Positions 10,852-21,299 of a DNA stretch of 64,000 bases are shown here, piece after piece. Under the pieces are notes generated by a model. The model searched no databases. It had not been told where the DNA came from and saw nothing but the letters and a program-made list of their open reading frames with translations. Position 1 is the first letter of the stretch; each line of letters begins with the position of its first letter. The position numbers were made by a program, and so were the translations under genes. The stretch comes from Ariolimax columbianus (lineage: Eukaryota > Mollusca > Gastropoda > Stylommatophora > Arionidae), in the NCBI GenBank assembly GCA_036924085.1, contig JAVGWX010000004.1, positions 16,457,454 to 16,521,453 of the forward strand, read 5' to 3'.

Positions 10852-11882
10852 TTCTTCTTCTTCTTCTGCGTACACAGTCAGACAGTAACCATTATTTTCT
10901 CGAAAAAAGCGGCGGTCATCCTGAGACTCTCGCCACTACCATAGAGCTTGTCTTGCAGTTCCACTGGCAATGGCCACATCTGCTCTCTCTGATCCTCGTA
11001 TGTCGGGCAGTTCTGCAGCAGATGTTCAGTGGTCATTTTACCAGTACCGCACGGGCATTCGTCGGTACACCCTATCTTCAATTTGTTGAAGAGGTGGTAC
11101 CTCAGTCTGTTGTGGCCAGTGCGAAGTCTGAAGACAACGACCTGCTCTCTTCGGTTCAACTGGTAATAGGCATCGTTTTTGGTGTAACCAGTATGTTCGG
11201 TTTCCCATTTGGACATGTACCTGGCTTTGATAAGCCGTTTTGACTCTTCGTACGTCATACTGGTATCTATTTGTGGTAGCCTTGCACCTTCTTTTGCCAG
11301 TCTGTCTGCCTCCTCGTTGCATTGGATGTTACAGTGTGACGGGACCCACTTTACCACTACCCTTTTTGGTGCGGACTGCTGGCACAGTTTGCAGAGTGCT
11401 GCTCTTAAGTCATTAAGCTCAGTATTTTTCTGGCTTTTTAGCGCTGTGACTACGGCGAGAGCATCTGTCAGCAGGACTATATGGCTCTCATTTTCACTGT
11501 GTGTCACCATTTCTTCCACTGCCGCCCTCAGTGCCTCTGCCTCCGCTCTGAAATTGTTTGTGTACTTACCAGTAACAAATGACAGTGTTATTTTTCTGCC
11601 ATTTGGTAGGTTCAGGAATGCTCCTGCCCCTCCGTTCTGTGTAGTGTTTGTTACAGAACCGTCGGTGTATGCATGGGTCCAGTCTATGCTTGGGTAGCTT
11701 TTCGTTATGAAGCTTAAGGTAGTGTCTCTCCTTTCTTTTTCGGTCTGGCAGTTTTTGTTTGCAATACCTGGTATATTTTCTACCACTTCTGGAAATATAT
11801 CCTGCCTCCAAGTAGGTTTTCGTACAGTAGTGATGGGTTTTGGTGTTGTTAGTGCGTTTATGAGATCTTCGTGCATCTTTGC
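10852..11882 (-). mobile_element. LINE B, 5'-truncated RNase H LINE inserted in LINE E
   Basis: A 1.03-kb minus-strand copy of the LINE A/C family. It starts inside the segment before RNase H (KAKMHEDLINALTT) and ends in a short (GAA)n tail (10852-10867). It is flanked by an 11-14-bp direct repeat. LINE E reads VCIRTRTK on one side and KKILQTF on the other, so the insertion cut that ORF. The whole remaining coding region is open, so this is the least decayed copy in the window. Confidence 0.9.
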
Positions 11883-11885
11883 TTT
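10878..11885 (-). pseudogene. LINE B RNase H plus Cys/His domain, open
   Basis: About 336 codons without a stop. Type I RNase H residues are in place: TDGS (first Asp), RAEAEAL (Glu), LLTDAL (Asp), and VPSHCN..CNEEADRLAKEG (His and final Asp). A C-terminal ECPCGTGKMTTEHLLQNCP Cys/His block follows. RNase H would remove the RNA strand during retrotransposition. The open frame extends upstream into LINE E sequence to 11942 by chance. Endonuclease and RT are absent, so it cannot move on its own. Confidence 0.85.
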
Positions 11886-11896
11886 CGTCCTAGTAC
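11883..11896. repeat. Target-site duplication of LINE B, copy 2
   Basis: tttcgtcctagtac, identical to 10838-10851. Confidence 0.85.
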
Positions 11897-12793
11897 GAAT
11901 GCAAACATTGTGGTAGGCAAAAATATTAGAAGATGCAGTCAATGACTATAGAGGAACATGTGGCTCATAAAGAAACAAGGAAACTAATGACCAGGGCCTC
12001 AGACTCCTAGAATTTTCATGATGCAATTAGCTGTTGGTGGCAAACACGGTCATGTGTAACAAGCCGTTTAGGAGATGGCATAACCCAAACAATGAAATGC
12101 ACAGCCAAATTCATTATATACTAGTATAGAGGAGGTTTAGATCTAACATCAACACCGACAAAATTATATGTTATCCCGGAGCGCATATAGGAAGCTACCA
12201 CTATCTTTTTATAATGACAATGCGTCTGCGATTGAAGAGAGTCACAAAGAAAGAAGTGACTAGATGAAAGTTTGACCTAAACAAACTAAAAGACCCAACA
12301 ATCATCGAAGTGTTCCATTCAAGGGTAGGAGGGAGATTTGCTCCACTGTTCGCTCTCAGAGAGGAACTGGATACCGACACAGAAATAGTCTCTTAACTCA
12401 GCACTTATTGGTACTGCAACAGAGATCCTGGGGTGCCACCAAACAAAATAGAACCCATGGGACCAAACAAATTCTAGACCTTTGTGATAGAAGAAGGTCA
12501 CTGAAAAACCAACAACATCTGTCTGATGAGGTCGGAAGATATAAAGAGGTAAAGAGAGTGATACAACAAAAGATGAGAAAAGCGAAAGAAGCGTAGATAT
12601 GTGAGCATTGTACAAACATCGAAGAGGGATTAGACAGAAATAATGCTAAAGGAGCGTACAAGGTGGCAAAGAACTGGTAACACTAAGACAAGGCAGGAAC
12701 TTTATAATTCAGGATAAAAGCGGCAAGTGCCATGTTGAGGACAATGACATACTGGCACGATGGATAGAGTACTGATTCGAGTTATACAACTAT

Positions 12794-13030
12794 GTGGGAC
12801 AGAGCGAACCTAAGAAAACAATCCCTCTAACACAAACAGCTATAGAGGATAACCAACTGATAACGAAGGAGAAGGTAGCTGCAGCGGTACAGACATTGAG
12901 AAGAGGGAAGGCGGCCGGCGTGGACAATATACCAGCAGAGCTTTTACAGGCAGGAGGGGAGGTAGTGGTGAAAGACCTGGCACACATCTGCAACAAAATA
13001 TGGCTGACAGGAAACTGGCCGGACTTATAG
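12794..13030 (+). pseudogene. LINE D RT N-terminal segment
   Basis: A 78-codon open stretch ending LTGNWPDL before a stop. It contains RRGKAAGVDNIPAELLQAGG, the fingers-domain entry that recognises template-primer in non-LTR RTs, and HICNKIWLTGNWP. The following blocks continue in other frames with stops at about 13028 and 13190. Confidence 0.85.
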
Positions 13031-13451
13031 ACAAAATCAATAGTTAACTAAGTCTGAAAACCTAAAGCTGTGGCAAAATTACAGAACAATAAGCCTCATC
13101 ATCCACCCTAGCAAGGTCATGCTTAGATTAATTCTCGACCGATTGAAACCCCAAGCAGAGAACACCATTGATGAGGAGCAAGCAGGGTTCTGACAAAGAA
13201 GAAGCACCACAAAACATGTTTTAAATTTAATATTGTTAAGCAAAAAATACCTAGAACAGCAGCAACAATTGCATCATGTGTTTGTTGATTCCAAGCAGGT
13301 GTTTTATAGGGTATGGCATAAAGCGCTGTGGGCAACCATGAATATGTATAACTTAACGGAAATATAGGTCCTTGAACACCTGTATGACAAGGCCTCCACC
13401 GCAGTTCTGATAAATGGGAGGCCAGGGGACTGGTTTCGCACATCAGTTGGT

Positions 13452-13643
13452 GTGAGACAGGGGTGTACACTCTCGACAACACTTTTCAACATATTCCTTG
13501 AGGATATAATGAGTGAGGCACTTAGAGATAACGTTGATACTGTCAAGATAGGGGGCAGAACGATTATCAACCTTCGATGGGTTGGCGGGCACAGAAGCAG
13601 AACTTCAGGATTTGGTCAGAACACTCGAGGAAACCTCTCTTGA
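13452..13643 (+). pseudogene. LINE D RT palm with catalytic-box deletion
   Basis: Open over 63 codons: RQGCTLSTTLFNIFLEDIM, then GGRTIINLR. The FADD catalytic box should come next. Instead the sequence jumps to gatgggttggcgggcacag, which reads DGLAGTEAELQDL only after a frame change. A loss of about 17 bp around 13575 removes both catalytic aspartates and shifts the frame. The size of the loss is inferred from the usual spacing in such RTs. Confidence 0.75.
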
Positions 13644-13981
13644 CTATTGTATGGAGATTAACGCTGAAAAGACAAAAATTAATGACCAACAACGCCGATT
13701 GTTTTAACAGCAGGATTAAAGCTAATGGTCAGAAACTAGAAGTGGTCGACCGTTTTAAATGTATGGGTTCGATTGTCAGTTAAGAAGGATCAAAATGTGA
13801 GGTGTTTGCCAGAATAGCACACACAATAGCGGCGCTTGCACAGCTTAACAAAATCTGGCAAACTAAACGGTTAGCAATGTGCACGAAAATCAGATGAATG
13901 CGAACATTAGTCCTGCCAATTTTCCTCTATGCTTGTTAGTCATGGCCAATTACAGCTGACCTGCAGCAGAGAATACAAGCC

Positions 13982-14335
13982 TTGGAGATGAGATGTTTCC
14001 GAAGATTTCTAAACATCACGTACAAAGATCGAGTTACAAATGAGGAAATACCAGAACGAATTACAACAGCAACAGGGCCTTTTGAAGACCTCGTGGCAAC
14101 TGTCAAAAGAAAGAAACTCGCTTGGTACTGTCACATATCGAGATCAAATGGTCTTGCAAATACTATCCTGCACCGGAAGATGCAAAGCAGACGACGATGA
14201 GGTGGGAGGACAACATAACAGAATGGACCAATCTCCGACCAGATGAGGTACACGGAGAGACCGCTGACAGAGAGGGGTGGCGTGGGATTGTGAGGATGTT
14301 TTCATTTGTGTTCCAATGACATCACTGGTTGCGGG
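13982..14335 (+). pseudogene. LINE D C-terminal segment
   Basis: Reads MRCFRRFLNITYKDRVTNEE, FEDLVATVKRKKLAWYCHIS (the WxGHxxR block with G to C), then after a frameshift RWEDNITEWTNLRPDE and DREGWRGIV. These are the usual last blocks of this widely distributed LINE type, so the 3' end of the coding region is complete. No simple-repeat tail is evident. Confidence 0.85.
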
Positions 14336-14549
14336 ATGACCTGACCTAACATAGTACGATAAATTCTAGTATAATAACATAACATTTACATATGAGAAAA
14401 AAATCAGGTACCACTAAATGATGGAGGCCTAATTTGTTGAAAACAATTACTCCCAGATAATGACACGTGTCTGCCCCTCTCAGAACACTGACGACATGTG
14501 CCAGGCTTCACACGTCAGTTACTGACTTAATATTCTACATATGCTGTTA

Positions 14550-15330
14550 AGGGGCCAGAAAAGCTTCATTACATTTGTTGGGCCAAATGTGTTACGTTGG
14601 TTTTTGTAAGCCAATGTTGTTTCCCTTATTTGTGCTATGGCATCTATCCATCTGCCAAGCGATTTTCTTCGTATATTGTAATCAAATCTCTTATGTCGCC
14701 TTTGCAGTGGCAGTTTTTAAGAGCACTTTCTCATGAGATGACGAGTGATCTTATTTTTGTGTCTTAATGTGTACATAGTACAAAGGGTAGTCTCACAAAG
14801 TATCTAAAGTCATAATTTCGCATTATATTTAACCTGGTGACACCATTTACCTTTAAAAAATACATCTCACGTCTTATGTTGTAATTGTCCTCCCATGTAA
14901 CTTAAACAGTAGACATGTTTGACATTGGATGCACGACGTTCTCATAAAAATACCATTTATAAGTTTTCTTGAGCTAATGTTCGAATGTCTGAATAATGAT
15001 GATAATTAATAAGCTACAGTAGAGACTTTCTGACATCTAATTTCAATGTCACTGTCTAACTATCCATAAAGTAATGTCAATTTGATTGTCATCTTTGGAG
15101 TATTTAAGTTTTATATTATTTCCATGTTTATTAAGTGAACCTGTTATTCTGCTAATCTTCTTAATTTCTTTCTTCGTTGTTTATATCTGTAATGCATGTT
15201 TTGCATGTTGCGCTATGAACATTCATATGATTTGACAGTTTATCTCTATCCTCGTACATTAGACGTTGATCACCTGCAAATAGTAATTAATGTATTGAGA
15301 TGAGTTCATGGAGAATTGAATTCTAATTCT
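14550..15330 (-). pseudogene. LINE O remnant with decayed RT
   Basis: On the minus strand, near 15290-15240, LLFAGDQRLMYEDRDKLSNH corresponds to the RT FADDQ box with the first Asp changed to Gly, followed by the usual acidic segment. Further downstream, heavily frameshifted sequence gives KTATAKAT, then RWMDAIAQIRE and NTFGPTNVMKLFWPL. Many stops show an old copy. The assignment of the middle part (14700-15150) is weak; that the FAGDQ block is an RT remnant is fairly secure. Confidence 0.55.
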
Positions 15331-15489
15331 CGAGATGCAATTTAGCTGTCCTCTGTTATAGTGTCTACGTAAATGTTGAAAACTGACCAAGAAAGCACAC
15401 ATTCAAGTTCTAAGTATGGTGTTGTTGTTTTTCTTCAATGGATTCCCATAGATGTTCGTACTTTCATTAATATTGAACATTGTCTTTTT

Positions 15490-15750
15490 TAATTTTTTTT
15501 TTGTTTTTGCATTCGCTTTATTTCTCTATTCCCCAAGACGATGTCCCTTGCACTATATTTCTATTTTGTTCCTGTCGGCTTATTGCATCCGACTTGAGCA
15601 TGCATTTTATGTAAGGATTTGCTTCCTCCTGCATTTTCTAACAGTTTGCTTCCCCGGGGAAGCGGCGGGTGCTGTGATTGAGAAGCGAACCCAGCACCTT
15701 TGGGTTGTAAACTATGTCACTAAACCATTAGTCCACGTCGTTCCCGTCCT
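15490..15750 (-). mobile_element. SINE-I copy 1 (tRNA-derived)
   Basis: On the minus strand from about 15745: acgtggactaatggttta (A-box region, degraded from gtggcctagtggtta), then ggtgctgggttcgcttctc (B-box region), an accccgggg-like junction, the central gcatccgacttgagc core and a T-rich (A-rich on the sense strand) end near 15490. It is homologous to 16514-16774 and 39467-39721 and older than both, judging by substitutions in the A box. No clear duplication at the ends. Confidence 0.75.
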
Positions 15751-16500
15751 TGTTATCAAAATACTGGAAGGAAAATTGTTCAACCAAGAACAATACACTT
15801 AAAATAATGGACCATATTATTTGAAGCAATGTTAATATTTGTATTTTCATTGAAAAAGATAATCTAATAAAATCGAAAAATGAGAGAATGTTATATGAAA
15901 TTACGTAATGTAAGAGGACACAATATGAAAAGACGTAATATATGATGCCGAAAATTGAGAGAAAACGTAATCTGAAAAGACGTAATATAAAATAACGTAA
16001 TATGAAAAACCTAGAACAAATGAGCCAAGGATAGACTGCCAAAGATGGCCGCGAATAACACGATAAAACGGTTGAGAAATCCGGAATAATTTTAGAACAT
16101 TTATTGATGGAAGAAATTAGTCGTTAAAACCACTAGGCATGACAGGTAATGGTAATGTCTTTCTAATGTGCTTATAAACATCCGTAGACAGATAATCTGG
16201 TTATCTAAAGTTCCCAGAAGGCTGGCTACATAGATCAGGATCAGTATTAAAATGCCATCATGATAAAACTGCGATTAACATACGAATACGCGAATACGAG
16301 TTTGAGGCTGAGAACTTGATTAGCAAAGGTACCAGGCGCAATTCTGGTCTCAAGGGACCATTCTAAACAAATGTAAATTTGTACCTGATGTAATGGTTGG
16401 GATAGTAATGCAACGAAGTTGAGAACCGATCATTCCATCTACAAACCATCAAGATCCCTATTAGTACGAAGCATCTAACACTTTATCCACATCGTCAATG
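15751..16500. other. No gene recognised
   Basis: AT-rich spacer with a run of short aagacgtaatatgaaa-like repeats around 15895-16010, too irregular to define a unit. Confidence 0.5.
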
Positions 16501-16513
16501 TCTGATAAAGGTT

Positions 16514-16774
16514 TGTTTTTGTTTTTTTGTTTTTGTTTTGCGTTTGCCTTATTTTTCTAACCCCCAAGACGGTGTGCGTTGCACTGCGGTTTTTATTTTT
16601 GCGCCTGTCGGCCCAGTGCATCCGACTTCAGCTTGCATTTTATGTAAGGGTCTGCTTCCTCCTGCATTTTCAAGGGTTTGCTTCCCCGGGGTAACGGCCG
16701 GTGCTGTGATGGGGATCGAACCCAGCACCTTCTGGTTGTGAGGCGTGTCATTTAACCACTAGGCCACGCCGTCC
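16514..16774 (-). mobile_element. SINE-I copy 2 with imperfect target duplication
   Basis: On the minus strand from 16774: gggacggcgtggcctagtgg carries a good A box, and ggtgctgggttcgatcccc a canonical B box, both on the tRNA-like head. A body of about 180 bp with the gcatccgacttcagc core follows, ending in A-rich sequence interrupted by C. Flanks ctgataaaggtt (16502-16513) and ctgatatgggtt (16775-16786) match at 10 of 12 positions, a plausible aged target duplication. It would be transcribed by RNA polymerase III and moved by LINE machinery. Confidence 0.85.
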
Positions 16775-16792
16775 CTGATATGGGTTCAACTT

Positions 16793-17110
16793 ACACACAC
16801 ACACATACCACACAGGCATGCACACATACATTCACATTCTCCTACACCACTCTCACAAACATTCACACACATCAATACACAGAAACATGCCGATCTCCCA
16901 ATACACTATTTCACACACATACACACAACGCACATGGCGCAGGATAGACGACTTAAGCTTCCTACGCCGCTCAACGGCACAAGTGGAAAGAAAACTAACT
17001 AACTACACACTCACATCCACACATCAACGCTTACACACACACACACCCATACGAACAGCAGCAACTTACTCCCAAACATAGACATATTCACACACTCGCA
17101 CACACACATA
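16793..17110. repeat. CA-rich degenerate repeat with an embedded LINE 3' end
   Basis: Irregular CA repeats with AT and CT interruptions. Between about 16935 and 17008 sits a plus-strand fragment (gcgcaggatagacgacttaa, then ctcaacggcacaagtggaaag, then actaactaac). It matches the terminal residues and tail of the LINE J/K/L family (compare 61160-61240). Confidence 0.7.
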
Positions 17111-17114
17111 CATA

Positions 17115-17600
17115 CTTGCATTTATTATATAGTATCCATCCTCGACAACGTGATTGTGACATTTGAGTGGCATGACCCAACTTTCGTCTTTGAGAGTGTA
17201 AACAAGTGAGAACGTGAAATTACCTGTACCTCATTCATCACTAAAGAATATGTAGAGTATGATTAATGAAATTCAAGTGTAGTGTACCAATAGATGCCAA
17301 CTCGTGTGTTATAACACATTAACTGTGTTGTGCAAAGTTCTGTTACACTTATTTACAGTGACACTATGGGGCTCTCGGAAATAACGGAACATATTTAGAA
17401 AGGTGTAATCAATCAGACTAAGCAAATTATAAGAATGCAGACAACGTCTCAAACGCAAGTAATACCCTCGGCTTATCAAGTCTGCATACAAAACATATGT
17501 TTTCTTCGTCAGCTAACGATTAACAAGCAGCCACACTTAGAAGGTAAACAATATTTAACGTAAAAAAAGACATTTTTGAAAGATAAAAAAGATCAAAGGT
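17115..17600. other. No gene recognised
   Basis: AT-rich spacer with no recognisable gene or repeat. Confidence 0.5.
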
Positions 17601-17609
17601 TGATGTCTG

Positions 17610-17815
17610 ATTAACGTAGTGGTAGATCATTTGCTTTTCACGCTAAAGGGACGGGGATCAACACATGTTAACGACACGCTCCAGTTGACCCAGGTGTAAA
17701 TACACCTTGTCTTACTGTTAGGAACGTGAAGGAAGCGACGACGGGAACTGGGCACCAATCCTCGTTAACAGTCTGTGACTTTGTACAATGAAGTCTCTAA
17801 CACGCCAATCCCGGC
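17610..17815 (+). mobile_element. SINE-II copy 1
   Basis: A tRNA-like head (gtagtggtagatcatttgc, then gggatcaaca as a worn B box) is followed by a body with tgacccaggtgtaaatac, gacgggaactgggcacc and the family end gaagtctctaacac. The same blocks recur in the copies at 20.2, 21.3, 40.4 and 61.4 kb. Confidence 0.7.
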
Positions 17816-18020
17816 ATAAGTGTTAATGGATTGGCTACATCTACTTTTAGGAAAGCAAAACAGCTGATCAAAGCATCGACATTAAGACGGTGAGTTTGTA
17901 AGACAAATCATCTCAGGTCATCAAGTAGCATCTCTACGGAAACATTACACAAATTACATCATTGGACGTGTTTCAGCAAACACGATTCGCATTATGTGTA
18001 TGGGGAATATGCGCGCAGAA

Positions 18021-18365
18021 CATACATGTGTGCGCACTTGACTTGAGCATTAACTTTGAACATTGTGTGAGAAGAATGCAATCAAATGTCATACATGTGT
18101 GCGTATTTGAGTTGATTAATTAACTAAGAACATTGTGTGTATGGGAAATGTGATTAAAGGACATACATGTGTGCGCACTTGACTTAAGCACTAGTTAAGA
18201 ACGTTGTGCGATGAGTACATGATCAAAGGACAAACAAGGATGCAAGTCTGATATTGACTTGAGCACTAGTTAAGAACGTTGTGCGATGAGTACATGATCA
18301 AAGGACATACAAGGATGATATTGACTTGAGCATTACCTAGGAACGTTGGGTAAGACTGCACTAGA
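18021..18365. repeat. Minisatellite, unit about 70 bp, 5 copies
   Basis: Each unit has acatacatgtgtgcgc (or acatacaaggatg), a ttgacttgagcattaa-like block and gaacgttgtgcgatgag. Unit length varies between about 60 and 76 bp. The two middle units are the most similar. Confidence 0.85.
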
Positions 18366-18589
18366 AAAAAACTAGAACAAAGGTGCAAATCTGGTATTGC
18401 GATGCATTTTGGGGTTAAGAGGTTTAATTAAAAGGTCGTCAGCATTGTTTTGAGGAATTGCATTTCCTATTTTAACACAATAGGGACCCGGAACTCATCT
18501 AAACTAGAAACTGAAGATGGCAATTTACTAACATATATATGTGCGCAAGTCTGTGGAGTACAATTTCGGAAGAGATAATTAGTAGGTGG

Positions 18590-19215
18590 TTGAGGAGTTC
18601 ACCTAGTCATACCTTGAAGCAGGATGCTGTCAGCATTTCTAGGATAAAATATACCCCAGAATTGGCATAGCACCACCCGAGATTCGAAGAAGCAGAAATC
18701 GAACGAGAAAAACAGAAGCATGACCTAAGGCACCTAATGCTTGGACATCATGTACATAGCACAAGATTCAAATCTAGACATAGCTTCCTAAAATTAACAC
18801 GGCCCAATCAGACAAACCCTGAAAGTCGCCGCATCGACATGTGACACGAATTGATGCAGGCCCCGGAGATGAATTTCGGGAGGAACCTGCCCCCGGAGAT
18901 GAATTTCGGGAGGAACCTGCCCCCGGACATCGTCTACCATACACGACATGGAAGTCGCTGAACAGACTCTGAACTGGTGGTATCACCGTACAAGAGGAAT
19001 ATGAAACGATGGGGATGCAGAGATGATGACACATGTGACTGTGTCGCAATGCAGGACCCTGACCACCTGATGACCTACCCCAACTTCCAGGAAACATGCA
19101 ATAGGTGCGACCTACTGGAGGCAAATGACAAGGCAATCCATGCCGCTGAATACTGGGTGCATATTGTATAACGTGGTGTTTGGGCACGGAAAGTTAGTAA
19201 GTAAGTAAAGTAAGC
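18590..19215 (+). pseudogene. LINE M C-terminal remnant with GTAA-type tail
   Basis: The plus-strand 3' part of a jockey/CR1-like LINE ORF. Readable blocks are IAPPEIRRS near 18670, IDAGPGDEFREEPAP with an in-frame tandem duplication, WKSLNRL, MKRWGC..DDDTCDC and DHLMTYPNF. The CxC..H..C zinc pattern has its last Cys changed to Tyr. It ends AAEYWVHIV followed by a stop. A GTAA repeat (19196-19215) forms the tail. Frameshifts lie near 18710 and 18965. RT and endonuclease are absent. Confidence 0.75.
18861..18920 (+). repeat. 30-bp in-frame tandem duplication in LINE M
   Basis: Two identical 30-bp units beginning ccccggagatgaattt (18861 and 18891). They duplicate ten residues (GDEFREEPAP) without shifting the frame. 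Confidence 0.9.
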
Positions 19216-19445
19216 ATTTCTAGACAGTCTATGCTCTGGAAACCAGTGGGAAAGAGGCATAGAGGTTGACGGAAGTAAACACAGAGACGAGAAGTGCAGG
19301 CAAACAGGAACGTTTCTGGACAGTCGAGATCGATGTTGGAAGAGATGCCATTTGATTGATCTACCCGTTGACTAGTTGATGGATACCTATGATCCGCAGG
19401 GAGTTCAAGAGTTTGGGGTAATTGATTGATCAATTCATTACAGAA

Positions 19446-19776
19446 GTGGTTTCAAGCATGAGTATTGATGAGAATGGTGATTTCAAGCATGCATATTAAT
19501 TTATAATGTGGGTTTCAAACATGGATATTAATTAGAATGGTGGTTTCAGAGATGGATATTGATTAAAATGGTGGTTTGAAAGACGAATATTGATTAGAAG
19601 GGTGGTTTCAGAGATGGATATTGATTAAAATGGTGATTTGAAAGACGAATATTCATTAGAAGGGTGGTTTCAGAAATGGATATTGATTAAAAGGGTGGTT
19701 TGAAATATGGATATTGATTCAAATGGTGGTTGTAGAGATCGATATTGATTAGAATAGTGGTTATAGTGATGAGTAC
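19446..19776. repeat. 31-bp minisatellite, about 10.7 copies
   Basis: The unit begins gtggtttcagagatggatat. In the centre, units alternate between a tttcagagatgg type and a tttgaaagacga type, giving a 62-bp dimer pattern. Confidence 0.9.
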
Positions 19777-19799
19777 TAACAAAAAATGAAGAGGATAAT

Positions 19800-20215
19800 T
19801 CGCGATTTTCTAGGTCAAATTCACATTAATAATTGCCAACGTGTTTGCTGTGTCTGGTGTAAATATTTCAGGATTTATCATTGCAACTCTTGTTTTTAAT
19901 TAACCTTTTTTACTAATTCCAGAGTAAAAACTGGCTAGTAATTTAATGAAAAACTGCCAAAGTCCATTGTCGCCCACACATGTGTAAATTTCGATATGTT
20001 CATAATCTGTTTTAATATAAAATGTCGTCTTGATTAAAATTGGTCTGTATTATATTGTTAGAATAGATGGAAGTGAAATAGAATATGTTAAATATAACAC
20101 ATTTCACTTTAAACTTTTTTTTTGGTTTTAGTTTGATGGGGAGAGGGGGAAGGGGATGTCATATGAACTCTCTATCTTAGTCAGTTGAGAAATTGACTAG
20201 TTGTTTTGATTTTTG
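19800..20215. other. No gene recognised
   Basis: AT-rich spacer; nothing recognisable. Confidence 0.5.
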
Positions 20216-20239
20216 TTTAAGGTAAATGTAGTCCATTAA

Positions 20240-20440
20240 CGGACAGTGAGGTCGGGGATGAAGTGTTAGAGGCTGCACTGCAAACAGACACAGTCTGTTT
20301 ATTAGGTGTGTGCCCAGTTCCCTTCCTCTCTTTATTCCCTTCCCTAACAGTAAGCCAAGTATTTATTTGCAGCGAGGTCACCTGAAGCGTCTCGCTATCA
20401 GGTATATAACGTACGCCTTTTTGCAATTACTCATATCTGT
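20240..20440 (-). mobile_element. SINE-II copy 2
   Basis: On the minus strand it shows ggcttactgttagggaaggg, gaagggaactgggcac and the family end cctctaacacttcatcccc, shared with 17610-17815 and 21300-21520. The tRNA-like head is poorly preserved. Confidence 0.65.
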
Positions 20441-20575
20441 CACATGAGGACCCACAGTTAGATTTAGGATTGTCGTTCACTTTGGTGTCTGTCCTGTTGT
20501 CTGGTGAATGTTTCTTTCTTTCTATCGTTTCGCTGTCTATCCTGCTTGTGCTTTTCATCGTGAGGTTATGTTGAT

Positions 20576-20717
20576 GTTTCTTGACCGGACATTAGATTGG
20601 GCTTCGTACAGGCTTCTTGACCGGCATTAGTTTGGGCTACGTACAGGTTTCTTGACCGGGCATTAGTTTGGGCTACGTACAGGCTTCTTGACCGGGCATT
20701 AGTTTGGGCTACGTACA
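20576..20717. repeat. 36-bp tandem repeat, 4 copies
   Basis: The unit begins ttcttgaccgggcattag and ends tacgtacaggc. The second copy has a one-base deletion; copies 3 and 4 are nearly identical. Confidence 0.9.
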
Positions 20718-20719
20718 CG

Positions 20720-21285
20720 GATAACTTCTGTTATTTCTTTTCTCCATCTTTTACGGGGTCGGCCCTTGGCTTTGTATTTATTGTATCTGTGTAGCCTTGC
20801 TTTCTGGTGGATACTATCTGGTGTTGCGTCACTTGGCCGAACCATTTAGTTTGCTGTCTCGGATTATTAAGCTACTTAAGCCTAGCCCGCTAAGCAAGAA
20901 ATTCTACATCCTACATAATCCTGTATTATACATTTTCTGTTAACGTTCGATAGAACATTTCCTTGGTTGACAAGTGCTTGTTTTAGCTCCGAATTATCCT
21001 CTCTCCTTTTCACAGCGTCATTATTTTGCCTACTCGTATATCTAATCGAATTGTCCTTGAACGCTATATTATATGTTAAAACCATTGTTTGAACACAAAT
21101 AAACCACTTGATTTTCTTCTTTTTTTAAATCTATAGCATAAAATGTTTCTATCTCCGTGGCCAGATACATGGAACACTTTGTATGTCACTAGACAACAGC
21201 TGATAAAGCCGTGCATATACCATTAAATAGCATTGGGCCGAAGGGAGAGAGTCCGGATGCTGCTGTATCCGTAACCAAAACAGCA
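20720..21285. other. No gene recognised
   Basis: AT-rich spacer without recognisable features. Confidence 0.5.
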
Positions 21286-21299
21286 GACAATATCGTCGG

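Larger units (their letters stand above)
7605..11945 (-). mobile_element. LINE E, host element split by LINEs A and B
   Basis: A minus-strand 5'-truncated LINE whose pieces are separated by two later insertions. In order they are: 11945-11883 (ending VCIRTRTK), then 10851-10605 (KKILQTFIFTAAT, one stop, TWTTT, then the FELKCYRRVLKI block), then 7976-7605 (repeat of CYRRVLKI, then KYFGHIEPHHG, GRGRLRRRWV, and a final DITEFLK..EAG block). The frame resumes across B, supporting a single original ORF. The C-terminal GHI..R / GRxRRRWV / DIxEFL pattern is common in animal APE-type LINEs; the clade is not assigned. A short ATG-repeat tail (about 7611-7627) follows. Endonuclease and catalytic RT are missing. 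Confidence 0.85.
11950..14345 (+). mobile_element. LINE D, endonuclease-RT type, broken
   Basis: A plus-strand LINE starting within the C-terminal part of the endonuclease and ending near 14345. After several stops the readable order is: an endonuclease-RT linker (KFDLNKLKDPTIIEVF, then GGRFAPLFALREEL), ILDLCDRRRSLK, RT entry LRRGKAAGVDNIPAELLQAGG, the QAGF-like and RSTTKHVLNL blocks, VFVDSKQVFYRVWHKALW (motif A, Asp kept), VGVRQGCTLSTTLFN, EINAEKTK, YLG-type block, MRTLVLPIFLYAC, MRCFRRFLNITYKD and a terminal RWEDN. The catalytic FADD box is missing (see 13570). Its truncated 5' end abuts the 5' end of LINE E head to head. Confidence 0.9.
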
